Assembly (NCBI RefSeq): GCF_019665785.1
Contig: NZ_CP081149.1
Location: 620,001 to 684,000 of the forward strand
Source of the DNA: Deefgea piscis
GTDB lineage: Bacteria; Pseudomonadota; Gammaproteobacteria; Burkholderiales; Chitinibacteraceae
DNA: 64,000 nucleotides
Direction: 5' to 3'
A model generated the notes under the pieces. That model had not been told where the DNA came from. It saw only the letters and a list, made by a program, of their open reading frames with translations, and searched no databases. Each line of letters opens with the position of its first letter. Within the stretch, counting starts at the first letter, position 1. Of this stretch, positions 6,678 to 18,529 are shown piece after piece. The translations under genes and the position numbers were made by a program.

Positions 6678-8524
6678 TAACAGCGGGAAAAACGGCGGCT
6701 AGCCGTCGTCGACCAAAGTATGCCGTAATCCCAAAGTTAGAGCGTTGGCGGGTTTGGACGGTACTCGGCGGTTTGATGGTGTTGTTTGCCGCCTTACTCG
6801 GTCGTGCCTTGTATTTGCAAGTATGGAATGAAGGTTTTTTACAAGACCAAGGTGATGCACGCTATCGTCGGGTGTTAAAACTAGAAGCCAATCGCGGCAT
6901 GATCACCGACCGCAATGGTGAACCGTTGGCGATTTCAACGCCGGTTCAGTCGATTTGGATGAGCCCACGCAGCATGCTGATTTTGCCGGTAGGGCAGCAG
7001 CGTGCCGAAGATTGGAAGCCCGCGAACGACGATGAGCTGATGCCGTTGTCGCTGGACGAAGTTAAAAAATTAGAAACGCATTTGCAATTAAAGTCGGGAG
7101 AGCTGTTAACAAAATTGACCGCATCACGAAAAAACTCGCAAGGCAAAGAAATAAAATCAGATTTTCTGTGGGTGAAACGGCATATCTCACCTGCGGATGC
7201 AAAAAAGCTGATGGCGATGAAAATCCCCGGAGTGTATTCGCAAACTGAATATCGCCGTTACTACCCGGCGGGCGAAGTGATGGCCCATATTGTCGGTTTT
7301 ACCGATATTGATGGCAAAGGGCAGGAAGGTTTTGAGTTAACACGAGAAAAAATGCTGGCGGGTAAGCCGGGCTCTCGCACCGTGATTCGAGATCGTCGTG
7401 GCTACATTGTTGAAGACGTTTCAACGATTGTGCCGCCGCAAGAAGGGCAAACATTGCAGTTGTCGATTGATCGACGAATTCAATATTTGGCTTACCGCGA
7501 GCTTAAAAATATGGTGGATAGCTCCGGTGCAGTGGGTGGGGCGATTGTGGTGCTGGATGCGAAAACTGGAGAAGTTTTGGCATTGGCTAATGCGCCGTCT
7601 TACAACCCCAATAGCCGTGCTCGAGTTGACCCAGCGTATAAACGCAATCGCGCGCTAACTGATTTGTATGAGCCTGGCTCGACGATGAAAGCGATGACGG
7701 TGGCGATGGCGCTTGATGCCGGCAAAGTCACACCGCAGACCATTATTCAAACTGGCGGTGGCACGATGGCCATCGGCCCGAATATGGTCAAGGACGATCA
7801 TGCGGTGGGCGCGGCAACGGTGGAAACCATTATGCAAAAATCATCTAACGTCGGCATGACGAAGATGGCATTGATGATGGATCGTGAGTCGAAGTGGAAT
7901 TTTTATAAAGATGTTGGTTTTGGTGAAGTGCCGCATACCGGATTCCCGGGTGAAGCTGCTGGCCGGATCCGCCCTTGGAAAAACTGGCGACCGATTGAAG
8001 AGGCCACGATGTCTTTTGGCTACGGGATGTCAGTGAGCTTAATGCAAATGGCGCGCTCGTATCAGCTCTTTGCTGGCAACGGTGAAATTCATCCGGTGAC
8101 ATTTACAAAATTGGTCGCGCCAGCACCGGGCAAGCAAGTGGTTTCTGCCAAGACAGCAGAACAAGTTCGCAAGATGCTGGAGATGGTGACCTTGCCCGGC
8201 GGAACAGCAACTCGGGCGCAAGTGGTGGGCTATAGAGTGGGCGGTAAAACGGGTACGGCAAAAAAATTAGTCGATGGTAAGTATTCAGATACGGCGCGTG
8301 TTGGTTCTTTTGTCGGTTTAGCCCCTATTTCAAATCCACGTTTAATCGTGGCAGTGATGGTCGACGAGCCATCATTTGCAATGCGTTACGGTGGTTTAGT
8401 TGCCGCACCGATTTTTAGTAATGTGGTTGCTGGGAGTTTGCGCTTGTTGGGTGTTCCGCCTGATGCGCCAACGACCAATATTTTCTTACCCAATACCGAA
8501 GCCGAAGTAAAGGAAGAAACATGA
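6674..8524 (+). CDS. ftsI: FtsI (PBP3), septal peptidoglycan transpeptidase
   Basis: FtsI is the class B penicillin-binding protein that cross-links septal murein with FtsW. In 616 residues: basic cytoplasmic tail, one membrane helix (about 26-47), the dimerisation/pedestal domain (RGMITDRNGEPLAIS), and the transpeptidase domain with the active-site SxxK (Ser-Thr-Met-Lys in PGSTMKAM, near residue 337), SSN (KSSNVGM) and KTG (GGKTGTAKK). Length is near the betaproteobacterial norm. ATG 6674 overlaps the ftsL stop and its own stop overlaps murE by four bases. Confidence 0.97.
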   Translation: MITAGKTAASRRRPKYAVIPKLERWRVWTVLGGLMVLFAALLGRALYLQVWNEGFLQDQGDARYRRVLKLEANRGMITDRNGEPLAISTPVQSIWMSPRSMLILPVGQQRAEDWKPANDDELMPLSLDEVKKLETHLQLKSGELLTKLTASRKNSQGKEIKSDFLWVKRHISPADAKKLMAMKIPGVYSQTEYRRYYPAGEVMAHIVGFTDIDGKGQEGFELTREKMLAGKPGSRTVIRDRRGYIVEDVSTIVPPQEGQTLQLSIDRRIQYLAYRELKNMVDSSGAVGGAIVVLDAKTGEVLALANAPSYNPNSRARVDPAYKRNRALTDLYEPGSTMKAMTVAMALDAGKVTPQTIIQTGGGTMAIGPNMVKDDHAVGAATVETIMQKSSNVGMTKMALMMDRESKWNFYKDVGFGEVPHTGFPGEAAGRIRPWKNWRPIEEATMSFGYGMSVSLMQMARSYQLFAGNGEIHPVTFTKLVAPAPGKQVVSAKTAEQVRKMLEMVTLPGGTATRAQVVGYRVGGKTGTAKKLVDGKYSDTARVGSFVGLAPISNPRLIVAVMVDEPSFAMRYGGLVAAPIFSNVVAGSLRLLGVPPDAPTTNIFLPNTEAEVKEET

Positions 8525-10011
8525 AGCCTGCGAGTTGGGAATTGCCTGCTTTTGATTTAGCTGCGCTGATTGAATTACAGTCTGGTCGCCCTTTGGTGGC
8601 CGATAGCCGACAAGTACAAGCTGGCGATGTATTTATGGCCTTTCGTGGCGAATATGTCGATGGTCGAAAGTTTATTGCCGATGCGCTAGCCAAAGGCGCC
8701 GCAGCAGTGATTTGGGAAGCTGAGGATTTTGTGTGGAATCGGGCATGGGATGTACCTAATTTAGCTGTGCCAGCACTACGCTATCAAGCGGGTATCGTGG
8801 CCTGTGCGCTATTGGGTAACGATTCTGGGCTTATGCCTATAGTCGGTATCACAGGAACCAATGGTAAAACCTCGATTGCCAATTGGTTGGCACAAGCTTT
8901 TGATTTATTGGGCAATAAAACCGGCGTCTTAGGCACTTTGGGAAATGGTTTTGTGAGCGACTTAGTCGCCTCAACCCATACCACCTTAGATCCTTTGGCC
9001 TTACAAGGCTGGTTAGCCAAATTTAAAGCCAATGGTGCAACGCATGTGGCGATGGAAGTTTCTTCACACGGCTTAGATCAGGGGCGGGCACATGGCGTGC
9101 CGTTTAAGACCGCCGTTTTTACCAATCTAACTCGCGATCACTTGGACTATCACGGCACCATGGCTGCATACGCCACCGCCAAAGCCAAATTATTCCAGTG
9201 GGATGGTTTACAAGCTGCCGTTATCAATGCTGACGATGCCTTTGGCCGTGAGTTGATTGAATTTACCACTGCCCCCAAAGTGTATGGCTATGGGTTTGAG
9301 CACGGTAATTTGCGCGTTAAGCATTTTGAATCCTCTCTTGATGGTATTTCTTTGGTCGTCGATACGCCGCTTGGTGTTGGCGCGATTAATTCGCCGCTAT
9401 TAGGACGCTTTAATGTCAGCAATTTGCTGGCTTGCTTAGGGGTCTTACTGGCCGATGGCGTGGCACTGGATGATGCCTGCCGCGTGCTCGGTCAAATTCG
9501 TTCGGCTCCTGGGCGGATGCAATGCTTGGGTGGGTCGGGCAAGCCTTTGGTGGTGGTCGATTACGCACATACGCCAGATGCTTTAGAAAAAGCACTACTC
9601 ACTTTGCGTGAAGTGATGCCGCAAGGCGCGCGCTTATATTGTGTGTTTGGTTGCGGTGGCGATAGAGACAATGGCAAGCGCCCATTAATGGGGGAGATTG
9701 CTTGTCGTTTGGCGGACTCAGTGGTGATTACCAGTGATAACCCGCGCAGCGAAAAACCGCAGGCGATTATTCAGCAAATTATTGCTGGCGTAGAAGGTGT
9801 GCCAGGTAATGGCGAAGCCAACTATGCGATTGAATCGGATCGTGGTTTTGCAATTACGGACACCATTGATATGGCCGGTCCTAACGATGTGATTTTAGTG
9901 GCCGGTAAGGGGCATGAAACCTACCAAGAAATCGATGGCGTGCGGCAACATTTTGATGATGTCGAAGTGGCTAGCCAAGCGCTCGCCAAAAAAGTAATAA
10001 GGAAGTCATGA
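8521..10011 (+). CDS. murE: MurE, UDP-MurNAc-tripeptide synthetase
   Basis: MurE adds meso-diaminopimelate to UDP-MurNAc-L-Ala-D-Glu in the cytoplasm. The 496 residues contain the Mur-ligase P-loop GITGTNGKTSIANW near residue 115, the ligase motif around MEVSSHGLDQGR, and DNPRSE near residue 405, the signature of diaminopimelate rather than lysine selection. The C-terminal GKGHETYQ is also present. The start overlaps the ftsI stop (ATGA) and the stop overlaps murF (ATGATG). Confidence 0.97.
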   Translation: MKPASWELPAFDLAALIELQSGRPLVADSRQVQAGDVFMAFRGEYVDGRKFIADALAKGAAAVIWEAEDFVWNRAWDVPNLAVPALRYQAGIVACALLGNDSGLMPIVGITGTNGKTSIANWLAQAFDLLGNKTGVLGTLGNGFVSDLVASTHTTLDPLALQGWLAKFKANGATHVAMEVSSHGLDQGRAHGVPFKTAVFTNLTRDHLDYHGTMAAYATAKAKLFQWDGLQAAVINADDAFGRELIEFTTAPKVYGYGFEHGNLRVKHFESSLDGISLVVDTPLGVGAINSPLLGRFNVSNLLACLGVLLADGVALDDACRVLGQIRSAPGRMQCLGGSGKPLVVVDYAHTPDALEKALLTLREVMPQGARLYCVFGCGGDRDNGKRPLMGEIACRLADSVVITSDNPRSEKPQAIIQQIIAGVEGVPGNGEANYAIESDRGFAITDTIDMAGPNDVILVAGKGHETYQEIDGVRQHFDDVEVASQALAKKVIRKS

Positions 10012-11372
10012 TGTTGAATTTGCAGGAAACCGCGCAAGTGCTTAATGGCCGTCTTTCGGGGGGCCCCGAATTGGTCTTTAGCCGTGTGACGACTGATAGT
10101 CGTGACATTCGCGCCGGTGATTTATTTGTCGCTTTAAAAGGCGAGCGTTTTGACGCGCATGATTTTGTTGAGCAAGCTTTGGCGCAAGGCGCGGTAGCCG
10201 CCCTCGTTGAAAAAGACGGTAGCGGTAACCGGATTGTGGTGGCGGACACTTTACAAGCACTGGGACAATTGGCAAGGTATTGGCGTGCAAAGCACGCCGA
10301 CATTAAGCTAGCGGCTATTACTGGCAGTAATGGCAAAACAAGCCTCAAAGAAATGTTGGCCAGTATTTTGGCTAAGCATGTCGGTGACGCCAGCAAAGTA
10401 CACGCAACCAAAGGCAATTTAAACAACCATATTGGCTTGCCATTGACGGTGCTAGGGCTCAATGCTCAGCATCGTTTTGTCGTTGCTGAAATGGGTATGA
10501 ATCATTTTGGTGAGATTGACTACCTAACGCGCATTGCCTGCCCTGACGTAGCGGTCGTCAATAATGCGGGCGCGGCCCATTTAGAAGCCTTGGGCTCGGT
10601 GGCGGGTGTGGCTCAAGCCAAAGGTGAAATTTTTGCCGGTTTAGTCGCCGATGGCGTGGCCATTATTAATCACGATGATGAATTTGCTGGTTTGTGGCGG
10701 CAATTAGCGGGCGAGCATCAATGTGTGTCGTTTGGATTGCAAGACGCAGAAATCACTGCCGAGCAGATTGAATTGGGCGCATTGGGCAGTCAGTTTCAAT
10801 TGCTCACACCATTAGGTTCGGCATCAGTGCAGTTAGCGGTTCCGGGCTTACACAATGTGCGTAATGCACTGGCCGCAGCGGCTACGGCGCTGGCAATGCA
10901 AGTGCCTTTGGCCGATATTGCTGCCGGTCTTTCGGCATGGCAAGGGGTAAAAGGGCGTTTACAAGCCAAAAAAGCTGCCAATGGCGCGCAAATTTTGGAC
11001 GATAGCTATAACGCCAATCCAGATTCTATGCGGGCGGCGATTGATGTTTTGGCGGCGATGGGGGCAAAACGTAGCGTTTTGGTGTTGGGGGATATGGGCG
11101 AAGTGGGCGCGGATGCCGCCGAGCAACATGCTTTGATTGGCGCTTATGCGCAGCAACAAGGCATAGCCGCTTTATTCGCCGTGGGTGAACACATGGTGCA
11201 TGCCGTGGGCGCTTTTGGTGAGCGCGGTCAGCATTTTGCCAGTAAAGCGCAATTGTTGGCGAGTTTGCGTGCCGTATTAACACCCGAATCGATGGTGTTG
11301 GTGAAAGGATCGCGCTTTATGCGCATGGAAGACGTTGTTAACGAATTAGAAGGAGCACAGCCATGTTGCTGA
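10008..11372 (+). CDS. murF: MurF, UDP-MurNAc-tripeptide D-Ala-D-Ala ligase
   Basis: MurF completes the pentapeptide by joining D-Ala-D-Ala. The 454 residues show the N-terminal MurF fold ([16 protein letters not shown]), the P-loop [12 protein letters not shown] near residue 105, GTKGNLNN-like [14 protein letters not shown], and [11 protein letters not shown] in the C-terminal domain. It sits in the canonical murE-murF-mraY order. The start overlaps murE by four bases and its end overlaps mraY by ten, so translation is very likely coupled. Confidence 0.96.
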   Translation: MMLNLQETAQVLNGRLSGGPELVFSRVTTDSRDIRAGDLFVALKGERFDAHDFVEQALAQGAVAALVEKDGSGNRIVVADTLQALGQLARYWRAKHADIKLAAITGSNGKTSLKEMLASILAKHVGDASKVHATKGNLNNHIGLPLTVLGLNAQHRFVVAEMGMNHFGEIDYLTRIACPDVAVVNNAGAAHLEALGSVAGVAQAKGEIFAGLVADGVAIINHDDEFAGLWRQLAGEHQCVSFGLQDAEITAEQIELGALGSQFQLLTPLGSASVQLAVPGLHNVRNALAAAATALAMQVPLADIAAGLSAWQGVKGRLQAKKAANGAQILDDSYNANPDSMRAAIDVLAAMGAKRSVLVLGDMGEVGADAAEQHALIGAYAQQQGIAALFAVGEHMVHAVGAFGERGQHFASKAQLLASLRAVLTPESMVLVKGSRFMRMEDVVNELEGAQPCC

Positions 11373-12448
11373 TGTTGATGCAATGGCTCGGCGAATCAGT
11401 TCGTGCCTTTAATGTATTTAATTACCTCACTTTACGCGCCGTATTGGCGACGATTACTGCGCTAACGATTTCATGGACTTTAGGTCCATGGGTGATTCGC
11501 AAATTGACCGAGATGAAAGTCGGTCAAGCCGTTCGTGATGACGGCCCGCAAACGCATTTAATCAAAGCCGGTACGCCGACGATGGGCGGCACCTTGATTT
11601 TGCTGTCGATTGGCTTGACCACCTTATTGTGGGGTGACTTAGGCAATAAATACATTTGGCTGGTGCTGGTGGTGACCTTGGCCACCGGCATTATTGGTTT
11701 TGTGGATGATTATAAAAAAGTTGCACTGAAAAACCCGAAAGGCTTATCTGCCAAAGCCAAGATGTTTTGGCAGTCAGCGATTGCCATTGGTGCCGGTTTA
11801 TTTTTGGTGAATTTTGGTAATGACGCGGCAACGACGGGTTTTATTGTGCCGTTTTATAAAGAAATTTTGTATCCATTTGGTGCCATTGGCTTTTGTATTC
11901 TGACTTATTTTGTCATTGTTGGCACCAGTAATGCCGTCAATCTCACCGATGGTTTGGATGGCTTGGCGATTATGCCGACAGTACTGATTGCTGGCGCTTT
12001 TTGTATTTTTGCCTACGTGGCAGGGAATGCAAAATTTGCAGTTTATTTGGGGGTGCCGCATGTACCCGGTGCTGGCGAATTAGTGGTGTTTTGTGCGGCA
12101 ATGGCCGGTGCAGGCCTTGGCTTTTTGTGGTTTAACGCCTATCCCGCCGAAGTCTTTATGGGCGACGTTGGCGCTTTGGCGCTCGGCGCCGGCCTTGGTA
12201 TGGTCGCGGTGATTGTGCGGCAAGAAATTGTGCTGTTGATTATGGGCGGTGTGTTTGTGGTTGAAGCGCTGTCGGTGATGATTCAAGTTGCTAGCTTTAA
12301 AACTCGCGGAAAACGCGTGTTTCGCATGGCGCCATTGCACCATCATTACGAATTAAAAGGCTGGAAAGAAACTCAAGTGGTGGTCCGTTTCTGGATTATT
12401 ACCATGCTCTTGGTCTTGGTTGGCTTGGCCACCTTGAAATTACGGTAA
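11363..12448 (+). CDS. mraY: MraY, phospho-MurNAc-pentapeptide translocase
   Basis: MraY transfers phospho-MurNAc-pentapeptide to undecaprenyl phosphate, making lipid I in the inner membrane. The 361 residues have about ten hydrophobic helices and the catalytic motifs GFVDDYKKV (Asp-Asp near residue 115), [10 protein letters not shown] and the C-terminal [21 protein letters not shown] lies just before ATG 11363, inside the murF reading frame. MraY genes are a common drug target and strongly conserved; identity is not in doubt. Confidence 0.97.
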   Translation: MLLMLMQWLGESVRAFNVFNYLTLRAVLATITALTISWTLGPWVIRKLTEMKVGQAVRDDGPQTHLIKAGTPTMGGTLILLSIGLTTLLWGDLGNKYIWLVLVVTLATGIIGFVDDYKKVALKNPKGLSAKAKMFWQSAIAIGAGLFLVNFGNDAATTGFIVPFYKEILYPFGAIGFCILTYFVIVGTSNAVNLTDGLDGLAIMPTVLIAGAFCIFAYVAGNAKFAVYLGVPHVPGAGELVVFCAAMAGAGLGFLWFNAYPAEVFMGDVGALALGAGLGMVAVIVRQEIVLLIMGGVFVVEALSVMIQVASFKTRGKRVFRMAPLHHHYELKGWKETQVVVRFWIITMLLVLVGLATLKLR

Positions 12449-12454
12449 GCAAAG

Positions 12455-13849
12455 ATGGAACTCAAAGCAAAGCATTGCATCGTCGTCGGTTTAGGTGAAA
12501 CTGGTTTGGCGACCGCCCGTTGGTTGGTTGGTCAAGGCGCACAGGTGACCGTGGCCGATAGTCGTCAAACGCCACCCAATTTGGCGCAACTTCAAGCCGA
12601 GTTGCCACAGGTCGCGTTGCGCTTGGGCTCATTTAATGTGGATACCTTTGCGGATGCCGATTTATTGATTAGCAGTCCAGGAGTGCCACTGGCAACGCCC
12701 GAAGTGGCCGCAGCGATCGCTCGTGGCATTACTGTGATCGGTGATATTGAATTATTGGCCTTGGCGTTGCAAGGCCAGCCCGGCAAAGTGATTGCGATTA
12801 CTGGATCGAATGGCAAATCCACCGTGACCACGATGGTGGCGCAAATGTGTGAGGCCGCCGGAAAAACCACGGTGATGGCCGGCAATATTGGCGTTCCGGT
12901 CTTAGCAGCACTAGCAGAATGGCAGGCGCGCGGTGAGTGGCCTGATTTTTGGGTACTGGAATTATCTAGTTTCCAACTTGAAACGACGCACTCCTTAGCG
13001 CCGACTGCGGCGACGGTATTGAATGTGTCGGAAGACCATTTAGATCGCTACGCCGGAATGAAAGAATATGCGGCGACCAAAGCCAGTATTTTTAATGGCC
13101 AAGGCGTGCGAGTTCTTAATCGTGAAGATCAGTGGTGCAAGGGTATGGCTGAACCAGACCACAATATAGTGTGGTTTGGTGCAGATACCGCTGCTAATGG
13201 TGAGTATGGTTTGCTTGAAATCGATGGTGATTTTAGCCTTCGCTATGGCGCAACTGAATTACTTAAAGCGTCGGAATTACCGGTAGCGGGTTTGCATAAC
13301 GCCGTGAATGCACTGGCTTCGATTGCCTTGTGCCGCGCCGCCGATTTGCCTTTAGCACCATTGCTTGAGGCACTGAAAAACTTTAAAGGTTTGCCGCATC
13401 GCGTTGAGTTTGTCGCCGACATCAATGGGGTGGCGTATTACGACGACTCTAAAGGCACCAATGTTGGCGCGACCGAAGCGGCTTTAAAAGGCATGACGCG
13501 GCCAGTGGTGTTGATTGCGGGCGGCGAGGGCAAGGGCCAAGATTTTTCGCCACTGCTTGAAGCTTGCGAGCGAGTTTGCCGGGCGGTGTTACTCATTGGT
13601 AAAGACGCACCCGCTTTGGCGGACGTATTAAATGAAGCGCAGTCGGCGTATTTGCCAGATGACGATGATAATTATTTGCCGGTGATGATGTTACCGACGT
13701 TAGAGATGGCCGTCTCGGTGGCGAGTAATTTTGCCGAGCCTGGTGATGTGGTCTTGCTGTCACCGGCGTGCGCTAGTTTAGATATGTTCCGTAATTATCA
13801 TCATCGCGCCGAAGTATTTATTGCCGCAGTGAAAGAGTTGGAGCAGTAA
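12455..13849 (+). CDS. murD: MurD, UDP-MurNAc-L-Ala:D-Glu ligase
   Basis: MurD adds D-glutamate to UDP-MurNAc-L-Ala. The 464 residues start with a Rossmann-like [13 protein letters not shown], followed by the P-loop [13 protein letters not shown] near residue 115, [18 protein letters not shown] and the C-terminal [12 protein letters not shown]. It begins six bases after mraY. Its last base pair overlaps ftsW (TAATG), again consistent with re-initiation. Confidence 0.96.
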   Translation: MELKAKHCIVVGLGETGLATARWLVGQGAQVTVADSRQTPPNLAQLQAELPQVALRLGSFNVDTFADADLLISSPGVPLATPEVAAAIARGITVIGDIELLALALQGQPGKVIAITGSNGKSTVTTMVAQMCEAAGKTTVMAGNIGVPVLAALAEWQARGEWPDFWVLELSSFQLETTHSLAPTAATVLNVSEDHLDRYAGMKEYAATKASIFNGQGVRVLNREDQWCKGMAEPDHNIVWFGADTAANGEYGLLEIDGDFSLRYGATELLKASELPVAGLHNAVNALASIALCRAADLPLAPLLEALKNFKGLPHRVEFVADINGVAYYDDSKGTNVGATEAALKGMTRPVVLIAGGEGKGQDFSPLLEACERVCRAVLLIGKDAPALADVLNEAQSAYLPDDDDNYLPVMMLPTLEMAVSVASNFAEPGDVVLLSPACASLDMFRNYHHRAEVFIAAVKELEQ

Positions 13850-15036
13850 TGCGGCAAATTCTTTATCAAGCGATGCAGCGAATGAAGCCCAAAATGAGCG
13901 CTTATGATCGAGGCTTATTTTGGTGCGTCACTTTATTGCTGACCATCGGCTTGGTAATGGTGTATTCCGCATCGATTGCAATGGCTGAGGTAGATAAAGA
14001 TACTGGCTTTAATTCGAGTTATTTTTTGATGCGCCATTCGGCATTTTTGGCCGTTGGGGTGTTGGCTGGATTCATTGCATTTAATATTCCAACCGAGATA
14101 TGGCGTCGATACGCTCCGGCTTTATTTATTTTGGGTATTGTTTTATTAATTCTAGTGTTGATTCCGGGTATCGGGCGTGAGGTGAATGGTAGTCGGCGCT
14201 GGTTAAGTTTATTTGTGATTAATTTACAACCTTCCGAATTAGTGAAGTATTTTGCTGTGCTGTATGCCGCTGATTATAGCGTGCGTAAAAATAGTAGTAT
14301 GACTTCAACCTTTGTTGATAGCTTAACTAAGGTCTTATTACCGCTAGGCGTTGTAATGGCCATTGTGGGTGGCTTATTATTGGCCGAACCCGATATGGGC
14401 GCATTGATTGTCGTAACGGCGATTGCGATGGGCATATTATTTTTGGCTGGATTTAGTTGGCGAATCTTTGCTGGCCTGATCATTTTTTTAGGCGGCGCTT
14501 TTTTTGCTTTAATTATTTCTAGCCCTTATCGCCGGGCGCGGGTTTTAGGTTTTTTAGATCCTTGGCAAGATCCGTATGGCAAAGGTTACCAATTAAGTCA
14601 TTCCTTAATTGCTTTTGGCCGTGGTGAATTTACCGGGGTCGGTTTGGGCCTTAGTGTAGAAAAGCTCTCATATTTACCCGAAGCGCATACCGATTTTTTA
14701 ATGGCGATTATTGCGGAAGAATTTGGTTTTATTGGTATCGCCGTGGTGATTAGCTTATTTGCATTTTTAGTTTTTCGGGCTTTTTCGATTGGCGTACAGG
14801 CAAATAAATTAGAGCGGCATTGGCAATCATTAGCTGCTCAAGGTGTTGGGATTTGGATTGGTGTACAAACGGTGATTAATATCGGCGTAAATATGGGTGT
14901 GATGCCGACTAAAGGTTTAACCTTGCCTTTATTATCGTTTGGTGGCTCTGGGCTTGTGGCCAATTTATTAGCGCTAGGTTTTTTATTACGGATTGATTTT
15001 GAAAATCGTCAAATGATTCGAGGCTATAAGGTATGA
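13849..15036 (+). CDS. ftsW: FtsW, septal peptidoglycan polymerase (SEDS)
   Basis: FtsW is the SEDS-family glycosyltransferase that polymerises lipid II at the septum together with FtsI. The 395 residues have about ten transmembrane segments, the extracellular [11 protein letters not shown] loop (near residue 107) and the C-terminal [18 protein letters not shown] signature. The order murD-ftsW-murG is canonical. The stop overlaps the murG start (ATGA at 15033-15036). Confidence 0.96.
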   Translation: MRQILYQAMQRMKPKMSAYDRGLFWCVTLLLTIGLVMVYSASIAMAEVDKDTGFNSSYFLMRHSAFLAVGVLAGFIAFNIPTEIWRRYAPALFILGIVLLILVLIPGIGREVNGSRRWLSLFVINLQPSELVKYFAVLYAADYSVRKNSSMTSTFVDSLTKVLLPLGVVMAIVGGLLLAEPDMGALIVVTAIAMGILFLAGFSWRIFAGLIIFLGGAFFALIISSPYRRARVLGFLDPWQDPYGKGYQLSHSLIAFGRGEFTGVGLGLSVEKLSYLPEAHTDFLMAIIAEEFGFIGIAVVISLFAFLVFRAFSIGVQANKLERHWQSLAAQGVGIWIGVQTVINIGVNMGVMPTKGLTLPLLSFGGSGLVANLLALGFLLRIDFENRQMIRGYKV

Positions 15037-16208
15037 CGATTATTTTCTCGGTACTTTTTATTATTGCCATGCTGGCTTTGATTGTCAGCGGCTGGCGAAT
15101 GCGAAAAGAAGATGCCGAATGGATTGAGCCTGCTGCCACCGGTGGGCAACGTACGCTCTTGGTGATGGCCGGTGGCACGGGTGGGCATATATTCCCCGCG
15201 TTAGCGGTTGCCAATGCATTACGTCTTGAGGGTTGGGATGTGGTGTGGTTAGGCGCAAACGGCGCGATGGAAACCCGCGTTGTACCGCAGCAAGGTATAG
15301 ATTTGGTGACGCTAAAAATTACCGGTGTACGCGGTAAAGGTTGGTTAAAAAAACTCAGCCAGCCATGGGTACAAACCAAAGCTTTGTTGGCGGCATTGAA
15401 TTTGATTTTCCGCCGTCGCCCCGATGTGGCGATTGGTTTTGGTGGGTTTACCGGTTTTCCCGGCGGCTTGGCGATGCGTTTGTGCTGGCTGCCGTTGGTG
15501 ATTCATGAGCAAAACTCAGTAGCGGGTTTAACCAATCGCGTGTTGTCGAAAATTGCCAATCGAGTGTTGTTTGCGTTTCCGTCGGCATTTCCTAATCAGG
15601 CCGATTGCGTTGGTAATCCAGTTCGCAGTGAAATCGCCCAAGTGGCTGAGCCTGCGGTGCGCTTTGCCAACCGAACTGGGCCTTTAAAGATTTTGGTGGT
15701 GGGCGGCAGCTTAGGTGCGCAAGTGTTTAATGAACAATTGCCGAAAGCCTTGGCACTGATTGCACCAGCTGATCGTCCGATGGTGACGCATCAATCGGGT
15801 GAAAAGCATTTAGAAACATTGCGAGCCAATTACGCCGCAGCTGGCGCTTCTGCCGATTGCGTGGCGTTTATTGCCGATATGGCGCAAGCGTATGCCGATG
15901 CCGATTTGATTTTGTGCCGTTCAGGGGCGTTGACGGTGGCCGAGCTCGCATGTGTCGGTGCGGCAAGTATTTTGGTGCCATTTCCGCATGCGGTGGATGA
16001 CCACCAAACCGGTAATGCACACTTTTTAAGTGAAGCGGGTGCCGGGATTTTATTAGCTCAATCACACAGCAGCCCAGAAAAACTGGCGCAATTGATTCAA
16101 GAAATGACGCGTGAACGCTGCCTAACGATGGCAACGGCCGCGCGTGCTTTAGCTCAACCTAATGCAACGGCCGCAGTCGTTGCAGTGATTAAAGAATTAG
16201 CGCAATGA
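15033..16208 (+). CDS. murG: MurG with an N-terminal membrane anchor, lipid II synthase
   Basis: MurG adds GlcNAc to lipid I, giving lipid II, on the cytoplasmic face. The GT28 core begins near residue 40 with [17 protein letters not shown] and includes [29 protein letters not shown] and [11 protein letters not shown]. At 391 residues it is about 35 longer than usual MurG. The extra N-terminus ([20 protein letters not shown], then RMRKEDAEW) is a strong transmembrane helix followed by positive charge. The start is fixed by the ATGA overlap with ftsW. An internal ATG at residue 23 would remove the helix but has no clear ribosome binding site. Confidence 0.94.
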   Translation: MTIIFSVLFIIAMLALIVSGWRMRKEDAEWIEPAATGGQRTLLVMAGGTGGHIFPALAVANALRLEGWDVVWLGANGAMETRVVPQQGIDLVTLKITGVRGKGWLKKLSQPWVQTKALLAALNLIFRRRPDVAIGFGGFTGFPGGLAMRLCWLPLVIHEQNSVAGLTNRVLSKIANRVLFAFPSAFPNQADCVGNPVRSEIAQVAEPAVRFANRTGPLKILVVGGSLGAQVFNEQLPKALALIAPADRPMVTHQSGEKHLETLRANYAAAGASADCVAFIADMAQAYADADLILCRSGALTVAELACVGAASILVPFPHAVDDHQTGNAHFLSEAGAGILLAQSHSSPEKLAQLIQEMTRERCLTMATAARALAQPNATAAVVAVIKELAQ

Positions 16209-17599
16209 AACATAAAGTAAAACGCATCCATTTTGTTGGGATTGGTGGTGTCGGCATGAGTGGGATTGCCGAAGTATTGCTCAATTTAGGTTTTGAAATT
16301 AGTGGTTCGGATTTAGGTGTGAGCGCCACAACACAGCGCTTAGTGAATGCGGGCGCCCAAGTATTTCAAGGGCATGCGGCTGAGTTTATTACCGATGCCG
16401 ACGTGGTAGTGATTTCGAGTGCGGTGAAAGACGACAATCCCGAAGTGATTGCCGCGCGCCAGCGTAAGATTCCTGTTGTGCCCCGCGCGATGATGTTGGC
16501 TGAATTAATGCGCTTAAAGCAAGGTATTGCCATTGCCGGTACGCACGGCAAAACCACTACCACTAGCTTGAGTGCCAGTGTGCTCGAGGCTGCTGGCTTG
16601 GATCCAACCTTTGTGATTGGCGGAAAATTACACGCAGCTGGCTCAAATGCCCGCTTAGGGCAGGGTGACTTTTTGGTCGCCGAAGCCGATGAAAGCGATG
16701 CGTCGTTCTTGCTACTCACGCCGGTGATCTCGGTGGTGACCAATATTGATGCGGACCATATGGACACTTATGGCCATGATTTTGAAAAACTAAAGCAAGC
16801 TTTTATCGATTTTCTGCATCATTTGCCGTTTTATGGCCGGGCGATTTTGTGTATTGATGATCCGCATGTGCGCTCGATCTTGCCGAAAGTCACTAGCCCT
16901 GTGACCACGTATGGGGTTTCTGAAGACGCGATGTTGCGTGCAGAAAACATTGTGGCGGATAACGGCATGATGCGTTTTGATGCGGTTTGGCAAAACGGTG
17001 AATCACGTCGCTTAGCCGTCACGCTCAATATGCCGGGCATGCACAATGTACTTAATGCACTCGCTGCGATTGCCATCGGGATTGAAGTTGGGGCGGATGA
17101 GACAGCGATTGTATCGGCTCTTGAGCGTTTCCAAGGCGTAGGTCGTCGTTTCCAGCGCTATGGCGAAGTCACTTTGCCAGCGGGTGGCACGTTTACCTTG
17201 GTCGATGATTATGGTCACCATCCGGTTGAGATGGCGGCAACGCTGGCAGCGACGCGTGGCGCGTTCCCGGGGCGTCGCTTGTTATTGGCGTTTCAACCGC
17301 ACCGCTATACGCGAACGCGTGATTGTTTTGAAGATTTTGTCAAAGTACTTAACACGGTCGATGGCTTGTTGCTCGCCGAGGTGTATGCCGCCGGTGAAAC
17401 GCCGATTGTTGCTGCTGATGGCCGATCTTTAGCCCGTGCTGTGCGAGTGGCCGGCAAAATTGAGCCGGTGTTTGTGGCGCAAATTACCGATATGTCAACG
17501 GCAATTTTTGCCGCAGTGCAAGCGGGTGATGTGGTGGTGACGATGGGCGCTGGCACCATTGGGAATACACCGAAATTATTATGTGAGATGGTGAAATGA
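16205..17599 (+). CDS. murC: MurC, UDP-MurNAc:L-alanine ligase
   Basis: MurC attaches L-alanine to UDP-MurNAc, the first peptide-forming step. The 464 residues show [17 protein letters not shown] at the N-terminus, the P-loop [11 protein letters not shown] near residue 110, [20 protein letters not shown] and [11 protein letters not shown]. Start and stop overlap murG and ddl by four bases each (ATGA). murB, which often follows murC in other taxa, is absent from this cluster. Confidence 0.97.
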   Translation: MKHKVKRIHFVGIGGVGMSGIAEVLLNLGFEISGSDLGVSATTQRLVNAGAQVFQGHAAEFITDADVVVISSAVKDDNPEVIAARQRKIPVVPRAMMLAELMRLKQGIAIAGTHGKTTTTSLSASVLEAAGLDPTFVIGGKLHAAGSNARLGQGDFLVAEADESDASFLLLTPVISVVTNIDADHMDTYGHDFEKLKQAFIDFLHHLPFYGRAILCIDDPHVRSILPKVTSPVTTYGVSEDAMLRAENIVADNGMMRFDAVWQNGESRRLAVTLNMPGMHNVLNALAAIAIGIEVGADETAIVSALERFQGVGRRFQRYGEVTLPAGGTFTLVDDYGHHPVEMAATLAATRGAFPGRRLLLAFQPHRYTRTRDCFEDFVKVLNTVDGLLLAEVYAAGETPIVAADGRSLARAVRVAGKIEPVFVAQITDMSTAIFAAVQAGDVVVTMGAGTIGNTPKLLCEMVK

Positions 17600-18513
17600 G
17601 CGGTGTTGATGTGAAAGCAATGGGTAAAGTTGCAGTATTAATGGGTGGTGCTTCGAGCGAGAGAGAAATTTCTTTGCTCAGCGGCGCGGGTGTATTGGAA
17701 GCTTTAGTTCGCCAAGGCGTGGATGCGCATCGCTTTGATCCTGCTGAAAAACCATTGTCAGCTTTGCATGATGAAGGATTTGAGCGCGCCTTTTTGATCT
17801 TACACGGTGGTTATGGCGAGGATGGCACGATCCAAGGTGCTTTGGAATTTATGTCGATTCCTTACACTGGCTGTGGCGTGATGGCTTCGGCAATTGGTAT
17901 GGATAAATGGCGCACCAAGCTGATGTGGCAAGCGGCCGGTTTACCGATTCCTGATTATGTTTTACTTGTTGCCAGTAGTGATTTGGCTGCGGTGGCCAAG
18001 CAGTTAGATTTACCGCTGTATGTTAAACCCGCCAATGGTGGCTCAAGCGTGGGGGTTACGCGTTGTACCAGCGTTGAGCAAATTGCTCAGGCTTACGCTG
18101 TAGCAGCGCAGTACGATGCTTTGGTTTTGGCTGAACGCTCGATTAACGCCGGTGAGTACTCGTGCGCGGTGCTTGATGGTAAGGCTTTGGCCACCGTCAA
18201 GATTGAGCCGGCGACTGAGTTTTATGACTTTGAAGCTAAATATATCCGTGATGACACGGTCTATCATTGCCCTGGTTTATTGGGTGAGCAAGAGCAAAAA
18301 GCGCGTGATTTATGTGAACAAGCGTATCGAGTGCTCGGGGCTTCAGGTTGGGCGCGAATTGACTTTTTAATGGATGAGCAGGGCGAAATGTTTTTGCTAG
18401 AGCCCAATACGGCCCCCGGAATGACAACGCACAGTCTATTTCCGATGTGCGCTCGTGAAGCAGGCATTAGCTACGACGACTTAGTATTGACAATTTTGGG
18501 AACAATCTCATAG
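17596..18513 (+). CDS. ddl: Ddl, D-alanine:D-alanine ligase
   Basis: Ddl makes the D-Ala-D-Ala used by MurF. The 305 residues have the N-terminal [17 protein letters not shown], the ATP-grasp middle domain ([15 protein letters not shown]) and the C-terminal metal/substrate motif [14 protein letters not shown]. Length fits the DdlB type normally found in dcw clusters. It overlaps murC by four bases. A 152-base gap with a likely promoter separates it from ftsQ, so expression of ftsQAZ need not depend only on read-through. Confidence 0.96.
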   Translation: MSGVDVKAMGKVAVLMGGASSEREISLLSGAGVLEALVRQGVDAHRFDPAEKPLSALHDEGFERAFLILHGGYGEDGTIQGALEFMSIPYTGCGVMASAIGMDKWRTKLMWQAAGLPIPDYVLLVASSDLAAVAKQLDLPLYVKPANGGSSVGVTRCTSVEQIAQAYAVAAQYDALVLAERSINAGEYSCAVLDGKALATVKIEPATEFYDFEAKYIRDDTVYHCPGLLGEQEQKARDLCEQAYRVLGASGWARIDFLMDEQGEMFLLEPNTAPGMTTHSLFPMCAREAGISYDDLVLTILGTIS

Positions 18514-18529
18514 GTTTTACGGTTTGTAA

